From: Agromyces mariniharenae
GTDB taxonomy: Bacteria > Actinomycetota > Actinomycetes > Actinomycetales > Microbacteriaceae
Length of the DNA stretch: 64,000 nucleotides
Assembly (NCBI RefSeq): GCF_008122505.1
Contig: NZ_VSSB01000001.1
Span: forward strand, 1,844,891 to 1,908,890
Direction of reading: 5' to 3'
The position numbers were made by a program, and so were the translations under genes. The notes below the pieces were generated by a model. The model was not told where the DNA came from. It worked only from the letters and a program-made list of their open reading frames with translations, and did not search any database. Shown piece after piece: positions 8,733 through 19,243 of the stretch (positions within the stretch are counted from its first letter, which is position 1; each line of letters opens with the position of its first letter).

Positions 8733-9432
8733 GAGCGCAGGTCGTCAAGGCGGACTCGGCGGATCCTCAGGTTCGGGCGGCGCCGCAGGATCTGACGGAC
8801 CCGGCGCCGGCGGCGCGGATGATCCGTCGACCGACCCGGTCGCCGCGATCGAGGCGGCGCTCGGCGCGTTCCGCGGACGCGGACCCGGTGGTCCCTGGGG
8901 GCCCGGACCCTTCGGACCTGGCGGACCCGGCGGACCCGGCGGTCCCGGGTTCGGTCCGGGTCCGTTCGGACGCGGTTCCGGCCACTGGGGCGGCAGGCCC
9001 GGCGGCCATGAGGGGCACGACGGCCCGTTCGGTTCGCACGCGCACCACGACCACGGCGGTCCGGTGCGGCACGGCGGACCCGGGGGCCGCGGCGGTCACG
9101 CGGCGATGCGCCTGCTCATGGTGCTGTCGCACCGCGGCCCCAGCTCGGTCGGCGACCTCGCCGCCGCGGTCGGCGTCGACCAGCCGCGCGCGAGCCGGCT
9201 CGTGCAGGCCGCGGTGGATGCCGGGTACGTGCGGCGGGAGGTCGACCCGAACGACGCACGCCGCAGCATCCTCGTGATCACCGACGCCGGACGCACCGCG
9301 CTCTCGGCGGTGCTCGACCACCGCCGTGCGTCGATCGAGCGCGCCCTCTCCGACTTCTCCGCCGACGACCGCGCCGCGTTCGCCCGGCTCCTCACCCGCT
9401 TCGCCGAGGCCTGGGGCCGCACCCACGGCTGA
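8731..9432 (+). CDS. MarR-family regulator with Gly/His-rich N-terminal head
   Basis: Protein of 233 aa. The first 125 residues are low-complexity, made of Gly-Pro-Phe repeats (GPGG, GPFG) and a His-rich patch HEGHDGPFGSHAHHDHGG. The rest is a typical MarR winged helix: MRLLMVLSHRGPSSVGDLAA, recognition helix QPRASRLVQAAVDAG, wing DPNDARRSILVITDAG, and a C-terminal dimer helix. ATG at 8731 is chosen because AGGA lies 8 bases upstream; in-frame starts at 8704 and 8722 would add 9 or 3 residues. It is divergent from another winged-helix gene, with a shared operator. The tail position is mirrored: the head is low-complexity here, the tail in its partner. Inducer and regulon are unknown. Confidence 0.78.
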   Translation: MSAGRQGGLGGSSGSGGAAGSDGPGAGGADDPSTDPVAAIEAALGAFRGRGPGGPWGPGPFGPGGPGGPGGPGFGPGPFGRGSGHWGGRPGGHEGHDGPFGSHAHHDHGGPVRHGGPGGRGGHAAMRLLMVLSHRGPSSVGDLAAAVGVDQPRASRLVQAAVDAGYVRREVDPNDARRSILVITDAGRTALSAVLDHRRASIERALSDFSADDRAAFARLLTRFAEAWGRTHG

Positions 9433-9460
9433 CCGCCGCGGCATCCGTCGCCCTCGGTCG

Positions 9461-9536
9461 CGATTCAGGCGATCGCTCGCAGTTCAGGCTGTTTCCGCGC
9501 ATTCCCGCCTGAATCGCGCCCGATCGCCTGAATCCG
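9461..9536. repeat. 76-bp nested inverted repeat, copy A
   Basis: Outer arms GATTCAGGCGATCG and CGATCGCCTGAATC pair perfectly over 14 bases. Inner arms TTCAGGC / GCCTGAA pair inside them. An equally long, gap-free relative is at 19127-19202. Both copies lie between convergent genes, so they may act as two-way terminators or be dispersed REP-like elements. The rest of the 182-base gap shows nothing else. Confidence 0.75.
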
Positions 9537-9614
9537 GGGTGGGCGGATGGGTGCGCGGGTGAGGGGGTGGGTGTGGACGCGCGGGTGGTCGGGCGACCGG
9601 ATGCCGCGCGCGAG

Positions 9615-10711
<1,097 letters not shown>

Positions 10712-10715
<4 letters not shown>

Positions 10716-11770
10716 GCGCGGTCCTCCTTCGCGGATGTGCCGGCCTTCGCGGAGACCGAGGGCGCACGGTGCACGACCGGCGTGAACCCGATGCGGGGCC
10801 GGATGCCGCGCTTGCGCAGCGTGCGGGCGTGCAGGCCGGTGGAGCGCAGGCGCGGGTTGACGAACTCGTCGATGCCGAAGTTGATGAGCGTGAGCGCCAT
10901 GCCGAGCAGCGCGATGCAGAGCCCGGCGGGGATGAACCACCACCACGCGCCGCGCTGCAGCGCGAGCTGGCTCTGCGCCCAGAACAGGATCGTGCCCCAG
11001 TTCCACTCGCCGCCCGAGCCGATGCCGATGAAGGCGAGCGTGATGAGCGACAGCACGGCGAACGTGACCGTGCCGACGAAGCCCGACGCGATGATGGCCG
11101 TGAGGTTCGGCAGGATCTCGGCCATGACGATGCGCCACGTGCGCTCGCCGTTGGCCCGTGCCGCCTCGACGAAGTCTCGCTTGCGCAGCGAGAGCGTCTG
11201 CGCCCGCAGCACGCGGGCGCCCCACGCCCAGCCGGTCACCGCGATGACGATGGCCACCGTGAGCCCGCCGGCGCTCGGCAGCTGCCCGGCGATGATGATG
11301 ATGAGCGGCAGCTGCGGGATCACCAGGAAGATGTTCGACAGCGCCGAGAGCGACTCGTCGCCGAGGCCGCCGATGAAGCCCGCGGTCACGCCGACCACGA
11401 CGCCGATGAACGTCGCGAGGATGCCGGCGACGAAGCCCACGACCATGACGCCGCGCGTGCCCACGATGAGCTGCGAGAACACGTCCTGCCCGAGGTGGGT
11501 CGTGCCCACCCAGTGCTCCCACGACGGGGGCTGCAGGATGTCGTCGCTCTGCGCGCTCGGGTCGTAGGGCGCGATCCACGGGCCGATGATCGCGATGAGC
11601 GTGAAGAACCCGAGGATGACCAGCCCCGTGACGGCCTTCGAGTTGCGCAGGAACACGAACCGGCCGGGCCGTCGCCGACGGCGGGGCACCGACGGCATGA
11701 CGCCGGTCACGGGTGCGCCCGACGGACCGGTGACCTGGTCCTCCTCGATGAGCGTGATGTCGACGGTCAT
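10712..11770 (-). CDS. ABC importer permease, DppC/OppC-like
   Basis: Membrane subunit of 352 aa. A cytoplasmic N-terminal tail of about 45 residues precedes the first helix (AVTGLVILGFFTLIAIIGPW), as in OppC. About six helices and an EAA-type loop (DFVEAARANGERTWRIVMAE) follow. The ATG at 11770 lies one base after the DppB-like stop. It overlaps the next gene by 4 bases, and it pairs with the DppB-like subunit to form the channel. Confidence 0.9.
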
Positions 11771-11771
11771 G

Positions 11772-12752
11772 TCAGCCCTCCTGCCGGGTGCGGGGGTCGA
11801 GCGCGGCGTAGACGAAGTCGGCGAGGATGTTCGCCACCAGCACGGCCAGCGTGATGACGAGGAAGCAGCCCTGCATGAGCGGGTAGTCCTTGGCGTTCAC
11901 GGCGTTGAAGAGCATGAAGCCGATGCCCTGGTAGCTGAAGACCATCTCCATGATGAGCGTGCCGCCCACGATGAAGCCGAGCGACAGCGCGAAGCTCGAC
12001 ACCTGGGGCAGCACGGCGTTGCGCGCGGCGTAGCCGGTGCGCACCGCCCGCTCGGAGAGGCCCTTCGCCTGCGCGACGGTCACGTAGTCCTCCGACGACA
12101 CGGTCACGACCATGTTCCGCATGCCGAGGATCCAGCCGGCGATCGACGAGATCACGATGGTGAGCGCGGGCAGCGTGCCGTAGTAGATGACCGAGCCGAC
12201 GAACTCCCACGACCATCCCGGCACGAGCGACCGGTCGTAGCTGCCGCTCGCGGGGAACCAGCCGAGCGTGACCGAGAAGACGAAGATCGCGATGAGCGCG
12301 AGCCAGAAGTACGGCACGGCCGAGAAGAACGTGGAGATCGGCAGCAGCGAGTCCGCCCAGGTGCCGCGGCGCCAGCCGATGCCGGTGCCGATGAGCGTGC
12401 CGATGAGGAAGCTGATGATCGTCGCGACGCCCACGAGGCCGACGGTCCACGGCAGCGCCTGGTTGATGAGGTCGCTCACCGGGGTCGGGAAGTAGGCGAA
12501 CGAGGTGCCGAGGTCGCCGCTGAGGAGGGTCTTCCAGTAGTCGAGGTACTGCTGCCAGAGCGGCACCTGCTCGTCGAGCCCGAACAGCGCGTAGAGCGAG
12601 TCCATCGCGTCGGTCGAGATGCGGCCCTGGTTCTTCGCGATGAGCGCCTTGACCGGGTCGCCGGGCATGAGCCGCGGGATGAAGAAGTTGATCGTGACCG
12701 CGGCCCAGAGGGTGATCACGTAGAAGACGAGGCGACGGCCGATGAACCTCAT
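11772..12752 (-). CDS. ABC importer permease, DppB/OppB-like
   Basis: Membrane subunit of 326 aa starting [20 protein letters not shown], the standard first helix of DppB. It is followed by the periplasmic [11 protein letters not shown] segment and the conserved loop [23 protein letters not shown] 12752 is chosen because it overlaps the upstream ATPase stop by 4 bases and begins the family-typical helix; the longer open frame upstream is a shadow of that ATPase. Confidence 0.9.
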   Translation of the reverse strand: MRFIGRRLVFYVITLWAAVTINFFIPRLMPGDPVKALIAKNQGRISTDAMDSLYALFGLDEQVPLWQQYLDYWKTLLSGDLGTSFAYFPTPVSDLINQALPWTVGLVGVATIISFLIGTLIGTGIGWRRGTWADSLLPISTFFSAVPYFWLALIAIFVFSVTLGWFPASGSYDRSLVPGWSWEFVGSVIYYGTLPALTIVISSIAGWILGMRNMVVTVSSEDYVTVAQAKGLSERAVRTGYAARNAVLPQVSSFALSLGFIVGGTLIMEMVFSYQGIGFMLFNAVNAKDYPLMQGCFLVITLAVLVANILADFVYAALDPRTRQEG

Positions 12753-13813
12753 GCGACGGGCTCCTCGACGGTCGGGCGCTCGCCGAAGGCCTCGAGCACC
12801 GAGCCGAGCTCTGGGCGGCCGTCGCGGTCGGAGTAGCCCCAGCAGGCGGCCTTCCGGCCCTCGCCGACCGTCTCGAGCGGGGGCACCTCGGCGCGGCAGA
12901 GGTCGGTGGCGAACGGGCAGCGCGGGTTGAAGCGGCATCCGCTCGGTGGACGCACGAGGCTCGGCGCCTCGCCGCGGGCGCCGTGGGCGCGCGCCTCGAG
13001 GTCGTCGGGGTCGGGCGCCGACCGGATGAGGAGCTGCGTGTACGGATGCCTCGGATCCTGCGTGACGGACTCGCTGTCGCCGGTCTCGACGACGCGTCCG
13101 GCGTACATCACCATCGTGCGGTCCGCGAAGTACCGCGCCGAGGCGATGTCGTGCGTGATGTAGAGGATGGCGATGCGCAGCCGGTCGCGGAGGTCCTTGA
13201 GGAGGTTGAGGATGCCGAGGCGGATCGACACGTCGAGCATCGAGATCGGCTCGTCGGCGAGCAGCACCTCGGGGTTCGCGGCGAGGGCGCGGGCGATCGC
13301 GACGCGCTGCCGCTGGCCGCCCGAGAGCTCGTGCGGGTACTTGTCGACATAGCGCTCGGTCGGGCGGAGCTGCACGCGGTCGAGGAGCTCGTCGAGCGCG
13401 GCCTCGAGCTCGTGGCCGCGGAGTCGCCCGCGGTGGATGCGCAGGCTGCGGGTGAGCGTGTAGCGCACGGTGTGCACGGGGTTCAGCGACCCGAACGGGT
13501 CCTGGAAGATCATCTGCACGCGTCCGACGTATCGGCGGAACGCGCGGCGCCCCCTCGCCGTGGCATCCGACCCGTGCAACAGGATCGTGCCCGATGTCGG
13601 GGGCATGAGCTGCGCGAGCAGGCGGGCGATGGTCGACTTGCCCGAGCCCGACTCGCCCACGAGGGCGACGACGCGGCCGCGGTGCAGCTCGAGGTCGACG
13701 TCGTCGACGGCGTGCACGACGTCCTTCGATCGGATGCCGCGGACGGGGAAGTGCTTGCTGAGGCGCACCGCCTGCAGCACGGGGGATTCGGGTTCGTGGG
13801 CTTCGTTGCTCAT
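12749..13813 (-). CDS. Oligopeptide/oligosaccharide ABC importer ATPase (DppF/OppF-like)
   Basis: Second ATP-binding subunit, about 354 aa. Walker A is GESGSGKST, signature [12 protein letters not shown], Walker [13 protein letters not shown]. The C-terminus has the Opp-type Cys motif ([15 protein letters not shown]). ATG 13813 is preferred because GGTGA lies 5 bases before it; a GTG three codons upstream is possible but lacks such a site. The gene follows the binding-protein gene after 102 bases that contain a strong hairpin. Confidence 0.88.
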   Translation of the reverse strand: MSNEAHEPESPVLQAVRLSKHFPVRGIRSKDVVHAVDDVDLELHRGRVVALVGESGSGKSTIARLLAQLMPPTSGTILLHGSDATARGRRAFRRYVGRVQMIFQDPFGSLNPVHTVRYTLTRSLRIHRGRLRGHELEAALDELLDRVQLRPTERYVDKYPHELSGGQRQRVAIARALAANPEVLLADEPISMLDVSIRLGILNLLKDLRDRLRIAILYITHDIASARYFADRTMVMYAGRVVETGDSESVTQDPRHPYTQLLIRSAPDPDDLEARAHGARGEAPSLVRPPSGCRFNPRCPFATDLCRAEVPPLETVGEGRKAACWGYSDRDGRPELGSVLEAFGERPTVEEPVA

Positions 13814-13868
13814 CTCACTCACCGGGGTTCGGGTCGGTTCTGGCCTCGGCGGGCCGGGGAGCGGCCGG

Positions 13869-13910
13869 GTGCGGTGCGGCGGATTCGGGGAGGCATCCGC
13901 CGCACCGCAC
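13869..13910 (-). terminator. Intra-operon hairpin after the DppA-like gene
   Basis: Perfect 16-bp stem GTGCGGTGCGGCGGAT / ATCCGCCGCACCGCAC with a 10-base loop, starting 5 bases beyond the binding-protein stop on the minus strand. It probably limits read-through into the ABC subunit genes or protects the 3' end of the binding-protein message. Confidence 0.75.
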
Positions 13911-13915
13911 CTCCG

Positions 13916-15577
13916 CTACTTCGTGGGCTCCAGCTTCGAGAGGATGAGCGCCGCCTGCGGACCCGTGGGCTGCGGGTTCGCGTAGGGGTCGTCCTCCGAG
14001 GGGAAGCCCGTGTAGTTCACCGTGGAGTACTGTGCCACGGCGGGGCGCGACCAGATCACCAGGCCGGGGGCGTCGTTCACGAACGCGTCCTGGATCACCT
14101 GCATCGCCTCGGCGCGGGTCGCGTCATCCGATGCGCCCTTGAAGGCCGCGAGCGCCTGGGTGACCGCGTCGTTCTGGTAGCGGCCGAAGTTCCAGTTCGC
14201 GGTCTCGCCGAGCGGCACGTAGGACGCGCCGTCCATGATGTTCGAGTAGAGGTTCCACGGCGTCGAGCCGCCGTCGGTCCAGTGCAGGGTCGCCTGGAAG
14301 TTGCCGAAGGGGATGATGTCGTTGAACCACGTGTCCTGCACGGCCGGCTCGACGGTCGCGGTGGCGCCGAGCTCCTCGGCGCCGGCCTTGATGATGTCGA
14401 GCGCCGAGAGGTAGTCGCTCCAGCCCGCGGGGTTGGTGAGCGTGAAGGTCACGGCCGTGCCGTCGGGGTCGACGAGCTTGTCCGACGCGTCCCAGGTGTA
14501 GCCGGCGTCGGTGAGGAGCTGCTTCGCCCCGTCGACGTCGACCTCGAGCTCGGCGCCGTCGAACTCGGGTGCGATGTAGGCGTCGCCCGAGGGCTGCGGC
14601 AGGCCGGTGACGTTCGAGATCTGCGGCCACACGCCGTAGCCGGCCTTCTCGGAGATCTCGGCCCGGTCCACGACGAGGTTCAGCGCCTGGCGGAACGCGG
14701 GGTCGTCGAACGGCTTCGTCTCGTTGTTGAGGTACAGCACGTCGACGCCGAAGCCGCCGCCCGCCACCTGGTGGAAGTGCTCGGGGTCCTTGGCGATGAA
14801 CGTGTTCTCGTAGTCGGGGATGAACGTCCAGCCCCACTGCGCCTCGCCGGTGGTGAGCGCCGTGGTGAGGCCGTTGTTGTCGTTGAACGTGTCGTAGCGC
14901 AGCGTGCCGACCTTCGGCTGGCCGCCCCAGTAGCCGGGGTTCGGCTTCATCGTGACCGACTGCGGCGTGAACTGGTCGAGCAGGTACGGCCCGGTGCCGA
15001 TCATCTCGTCGTCGGTGAACTGCACCGGGTCGACGTCGGCCCAGATGTGCTCGGGCACGATGAGCAGCTTGTAGAGCTTGTCGCGGTTCACGTACTGCGA
15101 GGTCGTGAAGTCGACCGTGACCTGGTTGCCGTCGACCGAGATGTCGCCGTACTGGTCGGGGAAGTCGATGTTCAGCTCGGGGGTGTCCTTGCGCAGCTGG
15201 ATCGAGTACGCGATGTCGTCGGCGGTGAAGTCCTCGCCGTCCGACCACTTCACGCCGTCGCGCGCGGTGATGATCGCCTGCGTCGAGTCGTCGTTCCACT
15301 CGACCGACTCGGCGAGCCACGGGGTGGGCTCGTCGGTCGGGTGCAGCTCGTTGATCTGCATGAGCGACTCGTACACGACGTACGCGTAGCCCAGCGAGAG
15401 CGAGGCCGAGCCGGTGGCGAGCGGGTTCTGGTTCGGCGCCTGCGGGCCGTTCGGCATGCCGATCGTCAGCACCTTGTTGCTCGAGTCACCGCCCCCGCCA
15501 CCGCCGGCACTGCACCCGGTGAACGCCAGGCCGGCGGCGACCACGATGGCGCCGGCGGCGAGGATGCTCTTTCGCAT
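13916..15577 (-). CDS. ABC importer substrate-binding lipoprotein (SBP_bac_5, DppA/OppA-like)
   Basis: Extracellular binding protein of 553 aa. The lipoprotein signal ends in TGC with Cys22 as lipidation site, followed by a Gly-Ser linker. Family-typical parts include YESLMQINELHPTDEPTPWLAESVEW and DGVKWSDGEDFTADDIAYS, the usual N-terminal block of family 5 proteins. ATG 15577 has AAGGAGG seven bases upstream; an ATG two codons earlier is too close to that site. It lies 59 bases downstream of a GH3 beta-glucosidase gene. Some members of this family bind cello- or other beta-oligosaccharides rather than peptides, and the neighbour makes a sugar ligand likely here. Confidence 0.88.
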   Translation of the reverse strand: MRKSILAAGAIVVAAGLAFTGCSAGGGGGGDSSNKVLTIGMPNGPQAPNQNPLATGSASLSLGYAYVVYESLMQINELHPTDEPTPWLAESVEWNDDSTQAIITARDGVKWSDGEDFTADDIAYSIQLRKDTPELNIDFPDQYGDISVDGNQVTVDFTTSQYVNRDKLYKLLIVPEHIWADVDPVQFTDDEMIGTGPYLLDQFTPQSVTMKPNPGYWGGQPKVGTLRYDTFNDNNGLTTALTTGEAQWGWTFIPDYENTFIAKDPEHFHQVAGGGFGVDVLYLNNETKPFDDPAFRQALNLVVDRAEISEKAGYGVWPQISNVTGLPQPSGDAYIAPEFDGAELEVDVDGAKQLLTDAGYTWDASDKLVDPDGTAVTFTLTNPAGWSDYLSALDIIKAGAEELGATATVEPAVQDTWFNDIIPFGNFQATLHWTDGGSTPWNLYSNIMDGASYVPLGETANWNFGRYQNDAVTQALAAFKGASDDATRAEAMQVIQDAFVNDAPGLVIWSRPAVAQYSTVNYTGFPSEDDPYANPQPTGPQAALILSKLEPTK

Positions 15578-15636
15578 TTCCATGCCTCCTTGCATTTCTG
15601 TTGTTCGTGCGTGTGGTGATGCGTGTTGCGTGGTGC

Positions 15637-18255
15637 TCAGCCGCGGATCGGGACGTCGATCTCGAGGCGGAGGTCTCGGGAGGACCGGCCGACGTGCGCG
15701 CGGTACGCGCCGGGCCGGAGGGTGAAGCGCGCGGCATCCGTCGACCACGTCTCGAACGCGCGCCGGTCGATGGGCAGGTCCACGGTGGCGGTGCCGCCCG
15801 CGGCGACGTCGACGACCGCGAAGCCGGCGAGCCAGCGCAGCGGACGGTCGGGGTCGGATGCCGCGTCGGCCGGGTCGGCGGCGAGGTAGCACTGCACGAC
15901 CTCGCGCCCGTCGCGGGCGCCGGTGTTCGCGATCGTGACGCGCACGACGACGGCGGGACGCGGGTCCGCGGGGGTGCCGGCTGCGTTCACGTGTGCGTCG
16001 GTCGCGTCGACGGATGCCGCGTCGACGAGCTCGACCGACCGGTACTCCCACGCGGCGTACCCGAGCCCGAACCCGAACTCACGGGCGGGCGTGCGGCCGA
16101 GCCGGTCCCAGCCGCGGTGGCCCACGTCGAGTCGCTCCGTGTACTCGATGACGCCGTCGACGGGGATGCCGTGCGGCACGGGCACGTCCTCCTCGCGGGC
16201 GGGGAGGGTCCACGGCAGGCGGCCGCTCGGCTCGATCGCGCCCGTGAGCACGGCGGCGAGCGACGTGCCGGCCTCCTGGCCGGGCAGCCACCACCAGAGC
16301 ACCGCGGGCACCTCGTCGAGCCACGGCAGGATCACGGGTGCGCCCGCGTTCACGACCACGACCGTGCGCGGGTTGGCGGCGGCGACGCGGCGCACGAGCT
16401 CGTTCTGCCGGGCGGGCAGCGCGAGGTCGGGGCGGTCCCAGCCCTCGGACTCGGTCTCGGGGTTGGTGCCGACGACGACGACCGCGAGATCGGATGCCGC
16501 GGCGGCGGCCACGGCCGCGTCGAGCTCCTCGTCGATCGTGAGGCCGGGCGCGCGGTAGCGGAAGTGCACGCGCACGAAGCGCCCGTACGACTCGCCGTCG
16601 ACGACCTGCGCGTCGACCTCGACCCGCGCGAGGCGGGGAGCGTCGACCTCCACCACGGCCTCGACGCTCGGCGGGTTCGCGTAGCTGGAGTTCAGCACGA
16701 CCTCGACGCCCACGGGCTCGTCCGACGCCGCACGCAGGGTTCCGTCGACCGTGACGCGGTGCGCGCCCACGGGCGCGAGCTCGATCACGTGCCGGCCGGC
16801 CGCGCGCAGCTCGACGTCGGTGGTGAGCCGAGCGGATGCCACGCCGGCGTCGTGCACGGGGAACCAGAGGCTCGCGGCATCCGGAACCTGCAGCGACTCG
16901 CGCACGACGCCGTCGGCGTCGAGGAGGTCGATGCGGATGCCCGGCTCGCCGTCGGGTGTGGTCAGGAGCTCGCCCGGGGCGAGCGGGGCGCCGACCGTCG
17001 CGGCCCCGCCGCGGTCCAGGGCGACCTCGGCATGAGGGAGCGCGTCGCGCAGCGCGTCGATCGGCGCGCTCACGTGCGGCGGGGTGACGAACGCACTGCC
17101 GCCGCCCTGGGTGAACGGCACGACCGCGTTGTGGCCGATGAGCGCGATGCGTCGCGGGCCGTCGGCGCCGGTCGCGACCGGGAGCAGGCCGCCCTCGTTG
17201 CGCAGCACGACGGTCGATCGGGCCGCAGCCTCGGTGAGGAGTGCGGCGACCTCGTCGGACGCCGGGTCCTCGGTCGCGCCGCTCGCGTCGTACGGCAGCA
17301 GGTGGCCGGCGAGGCCGCTGAGCGCGCCGACCCGCTCGGCGAGGCGCAGGATGCGCGCGACCTTGTCGTCGATCGCCGACTCGGGCACGCGTCCGTCGCG
17401 CACCGCGTCGAGGAGTCCTTCGGCCCACGGGCCGCCGGGCCCGGGCATCACGAGGTCGAGCCCGCCGAGCGCCGGCTCGACGGCGGTCTTGGTGGCGAGC
17501 CAGTCGCTCACGACGATGCCGTCGAAGGCCCACTCGTCCTTGAGGATGCCGTTCAGCAGCGGCCCGTGCGCGGTCGCGGTGGCGTCGACGCCGTCGCGGG
17601 CGAGGCCGTTGTAGGCGGCCATGATCGTCCAGATGCCGGCGTCGACCACGGCCTCGAACGGGGCGAGGTAGACCTCTCGCAGGGTTCGCTCGTCGATGCG
17701 GGAGAGGTACTCGGTGCGGTCGGTCTCGGTCTCGTTGCCGACGAAGTGCTTGACGCACGCCGCGACGCCCTGCTCCTGGATCGCGCCGACGAAGGCGACG
17801 GCGAGGCGCGCGGTGAGCAGCGGGTCCTCGGCGAGGCACTCGAAGTGCCGGCCGCCGACGGGGCTGCGCTGCAGGTTCACGACGGGGGCGAGGATCACGT
17901 CGACCGCCTTGCGCCGCGCCTCGGCCGCCATGAGCGCTCCGAGGCGGGCCTGCAGGTCGACGTCCCACGTGGCGGCGGTCGCCGACGGCGCCGGCAGCTG
18001 CGCCGAGGGCAGCCCGTCGTCGCCCGTGCCGCGCACGCCGATCGGGCCGTCGGAGACCGTCATGGTGCGCAGGCCGATCGCGGGGATCTCGCGGAGCGTC
18101 CAGGTCGCGGCGCCCGTGAGCAGGGCCACCTTCTCGTCGAGGGGGAGCGAGGCGGCGACGGCCGCGGCGTCGAAGCCCGGGCCCGGCGCGATCGTCTCGG
18201 TGCCGGAGCGGGCTCCGCTCTCGTCGAGGGCGCCGGTGGCGGTCGTTGGGGTCAC
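15637..18255 (-). CDS. Glycoside hydrolase family 3 beta-glucosidase with PA14-like insert
   Basis: Enzyme of 872 aa expected to release glucose or a similar sugar from beta-linked oligosaccharides. The GH3 N-terminal barrel contains KHFVGNE, RTLREVYLAPFEAVV and GIVVSDW, where the Asp is the catalytic nucleophile. The C-terminal sandwich domain starts around residue 305 and is interrupted by a PA14-like segment (about 395-530). A fibronectin III-like domain closes the protein (FTLRPGAYRAHVGRSSRDLRL). No signal peptide is seen, so it is probably cytoplasmic and acts on imported sugars. Start GTG 18255 has GGAG seven bases upstream; extending to 18309 would run through the operator. It is the first gene of the operon and divergent from a TetR gene. 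Confidence 0.88.
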   Translation of the reverse strand: MTPTTATGALDESGARSGTETIAPGPGFDAAAVAASLPLDEKVALLTGAATWTLREIPAIGLRTMTVSDGPIGVRGTGDDGLPSAQLPAPSATAATWDVDLQARLGALMAAEARRKAVDVILAPVVNLQRSPVGGRHFECLAEDPLLTARLAVAFVGAIQEQGVAACVKHFVGNETETDRTEYLSRIDERTLREVYLAPFEAVVDAGIWTIMAAYNGLARDGVDATATAHGPLLNGILKDEWAFDGIVVSDWLATKTAVEPALGGLDLVMPGPGGPWAEGLLDAVRDGRVPESAIDDKVARILRLAERVGALSGLAGHLLPYDASGATEDPASDEVAALLTEAAARSTVVLRNEGGLLPVATGADGPRRIALIGHNAVVPFTQGGGSAFVTPPHVSAPIDALRDALPHAEVALDRGGAATVGAPLAPGELLTTPDGEPGIRIDLLDADGVVRESLQVPDAASLWFPVHDAGVASARLTTDVELRAAGRHVIELAPVGAHRVTVDGTLRAASDEPVGVEVVLNSSYANPPSVEAVVEVDAPRLARVEVDAQVVDGESYGRFVRVHFRYRAPGLTIDEELDAAVAAAAASDLAVVVVGTNPETESEGWDRPDLALPARQNELVRRVAAANPRTVVVVNAGAPVILPWLDEVPAVLWWWLPGQEAGTSLAAVLTGAIEPSGRLPWTLPAREEDVPVPHGIPVDGVIEYTERLDVGHRGWDRLGRTPAREFGFGLGYAAWEYRSVELVDAASVDATDAHVNAAGTPADPRPAVVVRVTIANTGARDGREVVQCYLAADPADAASDPDRPLRWLAGFAVVDVAAGGTATVDLPIDRRAFETWSTDAARFTLRPGAYRAHVGRSSRDLRLEIDVPIRG

Positions 18256-18307
18256 GCCTATACTCCATTCACAGCTCGTCGTTGAGTGACGAAGGACATG
18301 CTGGCAC

Positions 18308-18329
18308 ACTTACTGACTTGTAAGTAAGT
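18308..18329. promoter_or_regulatory. Candidate TetR operator
   Basis: Inverted repeat ACTTACT-N8-AGTAAGT in the 220-base gap between the divergent GH3 and TetR genes. It is the only AT-rich dyad there. Size and symmetry match TetR-family operators, so I infer the adjacent regulator binds here. It lies 53 bases upstream of the GH3 start. The remaining gap shows no other clear signal. Confidence 0.65.
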
Positions 18330-18475
18330 TTGGAAGAGTCACAGTTCGGTAACGGCGTGCCCGGGCCCGTTCCGGGGCCGCGTCACGAGTGCTGCACTCG
18401 ACTCGCGAGCCTCGTCGGCGCCTCCGGCAGTGCAGCGGATGCCGCGGCGACGAGCCGCACAGGAAGGGAAACACC

Positions 18476-19114
18476 GTGGTGGAGACAGCGCGAGACGAGA
18501 CGCGCAGCCGGCCCGCCGCCGAGCGCGTGCAGCGCCCGCAGGCCCGCACGACCGAGCGTCGCGAGGCGGTGCTGAAGGCGGCGATGAACGTCTTCGGCGC
18601 GCGGGGCTACAACAAGGGCGCGCTCGTGGAGGTGGCCGAGCAGGCGGGGATGACCCACGCCGGCGTCCTGCATCACTTCGGCAGCAAGGAGGGCCTGCTC
18701 GTCGCGATGCTGAAGTACCGCGACGGCGAGGAGGTCGCCGGCGTCCCCGCGCGGGCGCAGACCGAGGGCCCCGCGTTCCTGCAGCACCTCGTCGACACGG
18801 TCGAGGAGAACACGCACCGGCGCGGCGTCGTGCAGGCGTACTCGGTGCTCTCGGGCGAGTCGGTCACCGACGGGCATCCGGCCCACGACTACTTCCAGGG
18901 GCGGTTCCACGTGCTCCGGGCGAAGATCGCGGGCGTGCTCGGCGAGGTGTCGGGGAACACCGACCAGCAGGAGCTCGACGACGCGGCATCCGCCCTCATC
19001 GCGATCATGGACGGCCTGCAGGTGCAGTGGCTGCTCGAGCCCGAGGCGATCGACATGCCGCGCATCCTGAGCCGCACCATCGACGAACTCGTCGATCGCC
19101 TGAAGCGCGGCTGA
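18476..19114 (+). CDS. TetR-family transcriptional regulator
   Basis: Regulator of 212 aa. The N-terminal helix-turn-helix is complete (TERREAVLKAAMNVFGARGY, EVAEQAGMTHAGVLHHFGSKEGLL). The C-terminal ligand domain ends with IMDGLQVQWLLEPEAIDM, resembling TetR proteins that control sugar or osmolyte genes. Start GTG 18476 is chosen because AGGAAGGG precedes it at good spacing. The divergent position and the dyad at 18308-18329 suggest it represses the GH3/ABC operon, with a sugar as likely inducer; this is inference. Confidence 0.88.
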   Translation: MVETARDETRSRPAAERVQRPQARTTERREAVLKAAMNVFGARGYNKGALVEVAEQAGMTHAGVLHHFGSKEGLLVAMLKYRDGEEVAGVPARAQTEGPAFLQHLVDTVEENTHRRGVVQAYSVLSGESVTDGHPAHDYFQGRFHVLRAKIAGVLGEVSGNTDQQELDDAASALIAIMDGLQVQWLLEPEAIDMPRILSRTIDELVDRLKRG

Positions 19115-19126
19115 CGCGCTCGCGCC

Positions 19127-19202
19127 CGATTCAGGCCTTCGTCGCCCTCTCAGGCACGGACGTGCGATTCCGGCCTGAATGCGCGTCGAGTGCCTGAATC
19201 CG
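19127..19202. repeat. 76-bp nested inverted repeat, copy B
   Basis: Same length and layout as 9461-9536, aligned without gaps. Outer arms GATTCAGGC / GCCTGAATC, inner arms TCAGGC / GCCTGA, with ATTCC(C/G)GCCTGAAT shared in the middle. It lies between the convergent TetR and MFS genes. Base changes outside the CAGGC blocks partly keep the pairing. Confidence 0.72.
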
Positions 19203-19243
19203 TGATGTCATCCAACCCGAGACGTGGCGCCGCCCGGCGCCGC

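Noticed and set aside
8880..8990. G/C-rich tandem repeat in the MarR gene as a mobile or CRISPR-like array
   Set aside because: It follows codons for Gly-Pro-Phe repeats in frame; there are no spacers or constant unit.
12983..18285. Plus-strand open frames of nearly 900 codons (12983-15619 and 15601-18285)
   Set aside because: They are shadows of the ABC ATPase, binding-protein and GH3 genes on the minus strand and show no recognisable domain or ribosome site.
18389..18475. Upstream extension of the TetR gene
   Set aside because: In-frame starts exist, but GTG 18476 has a clear AGGAAGGG site and begins the family-typical N-terminus.
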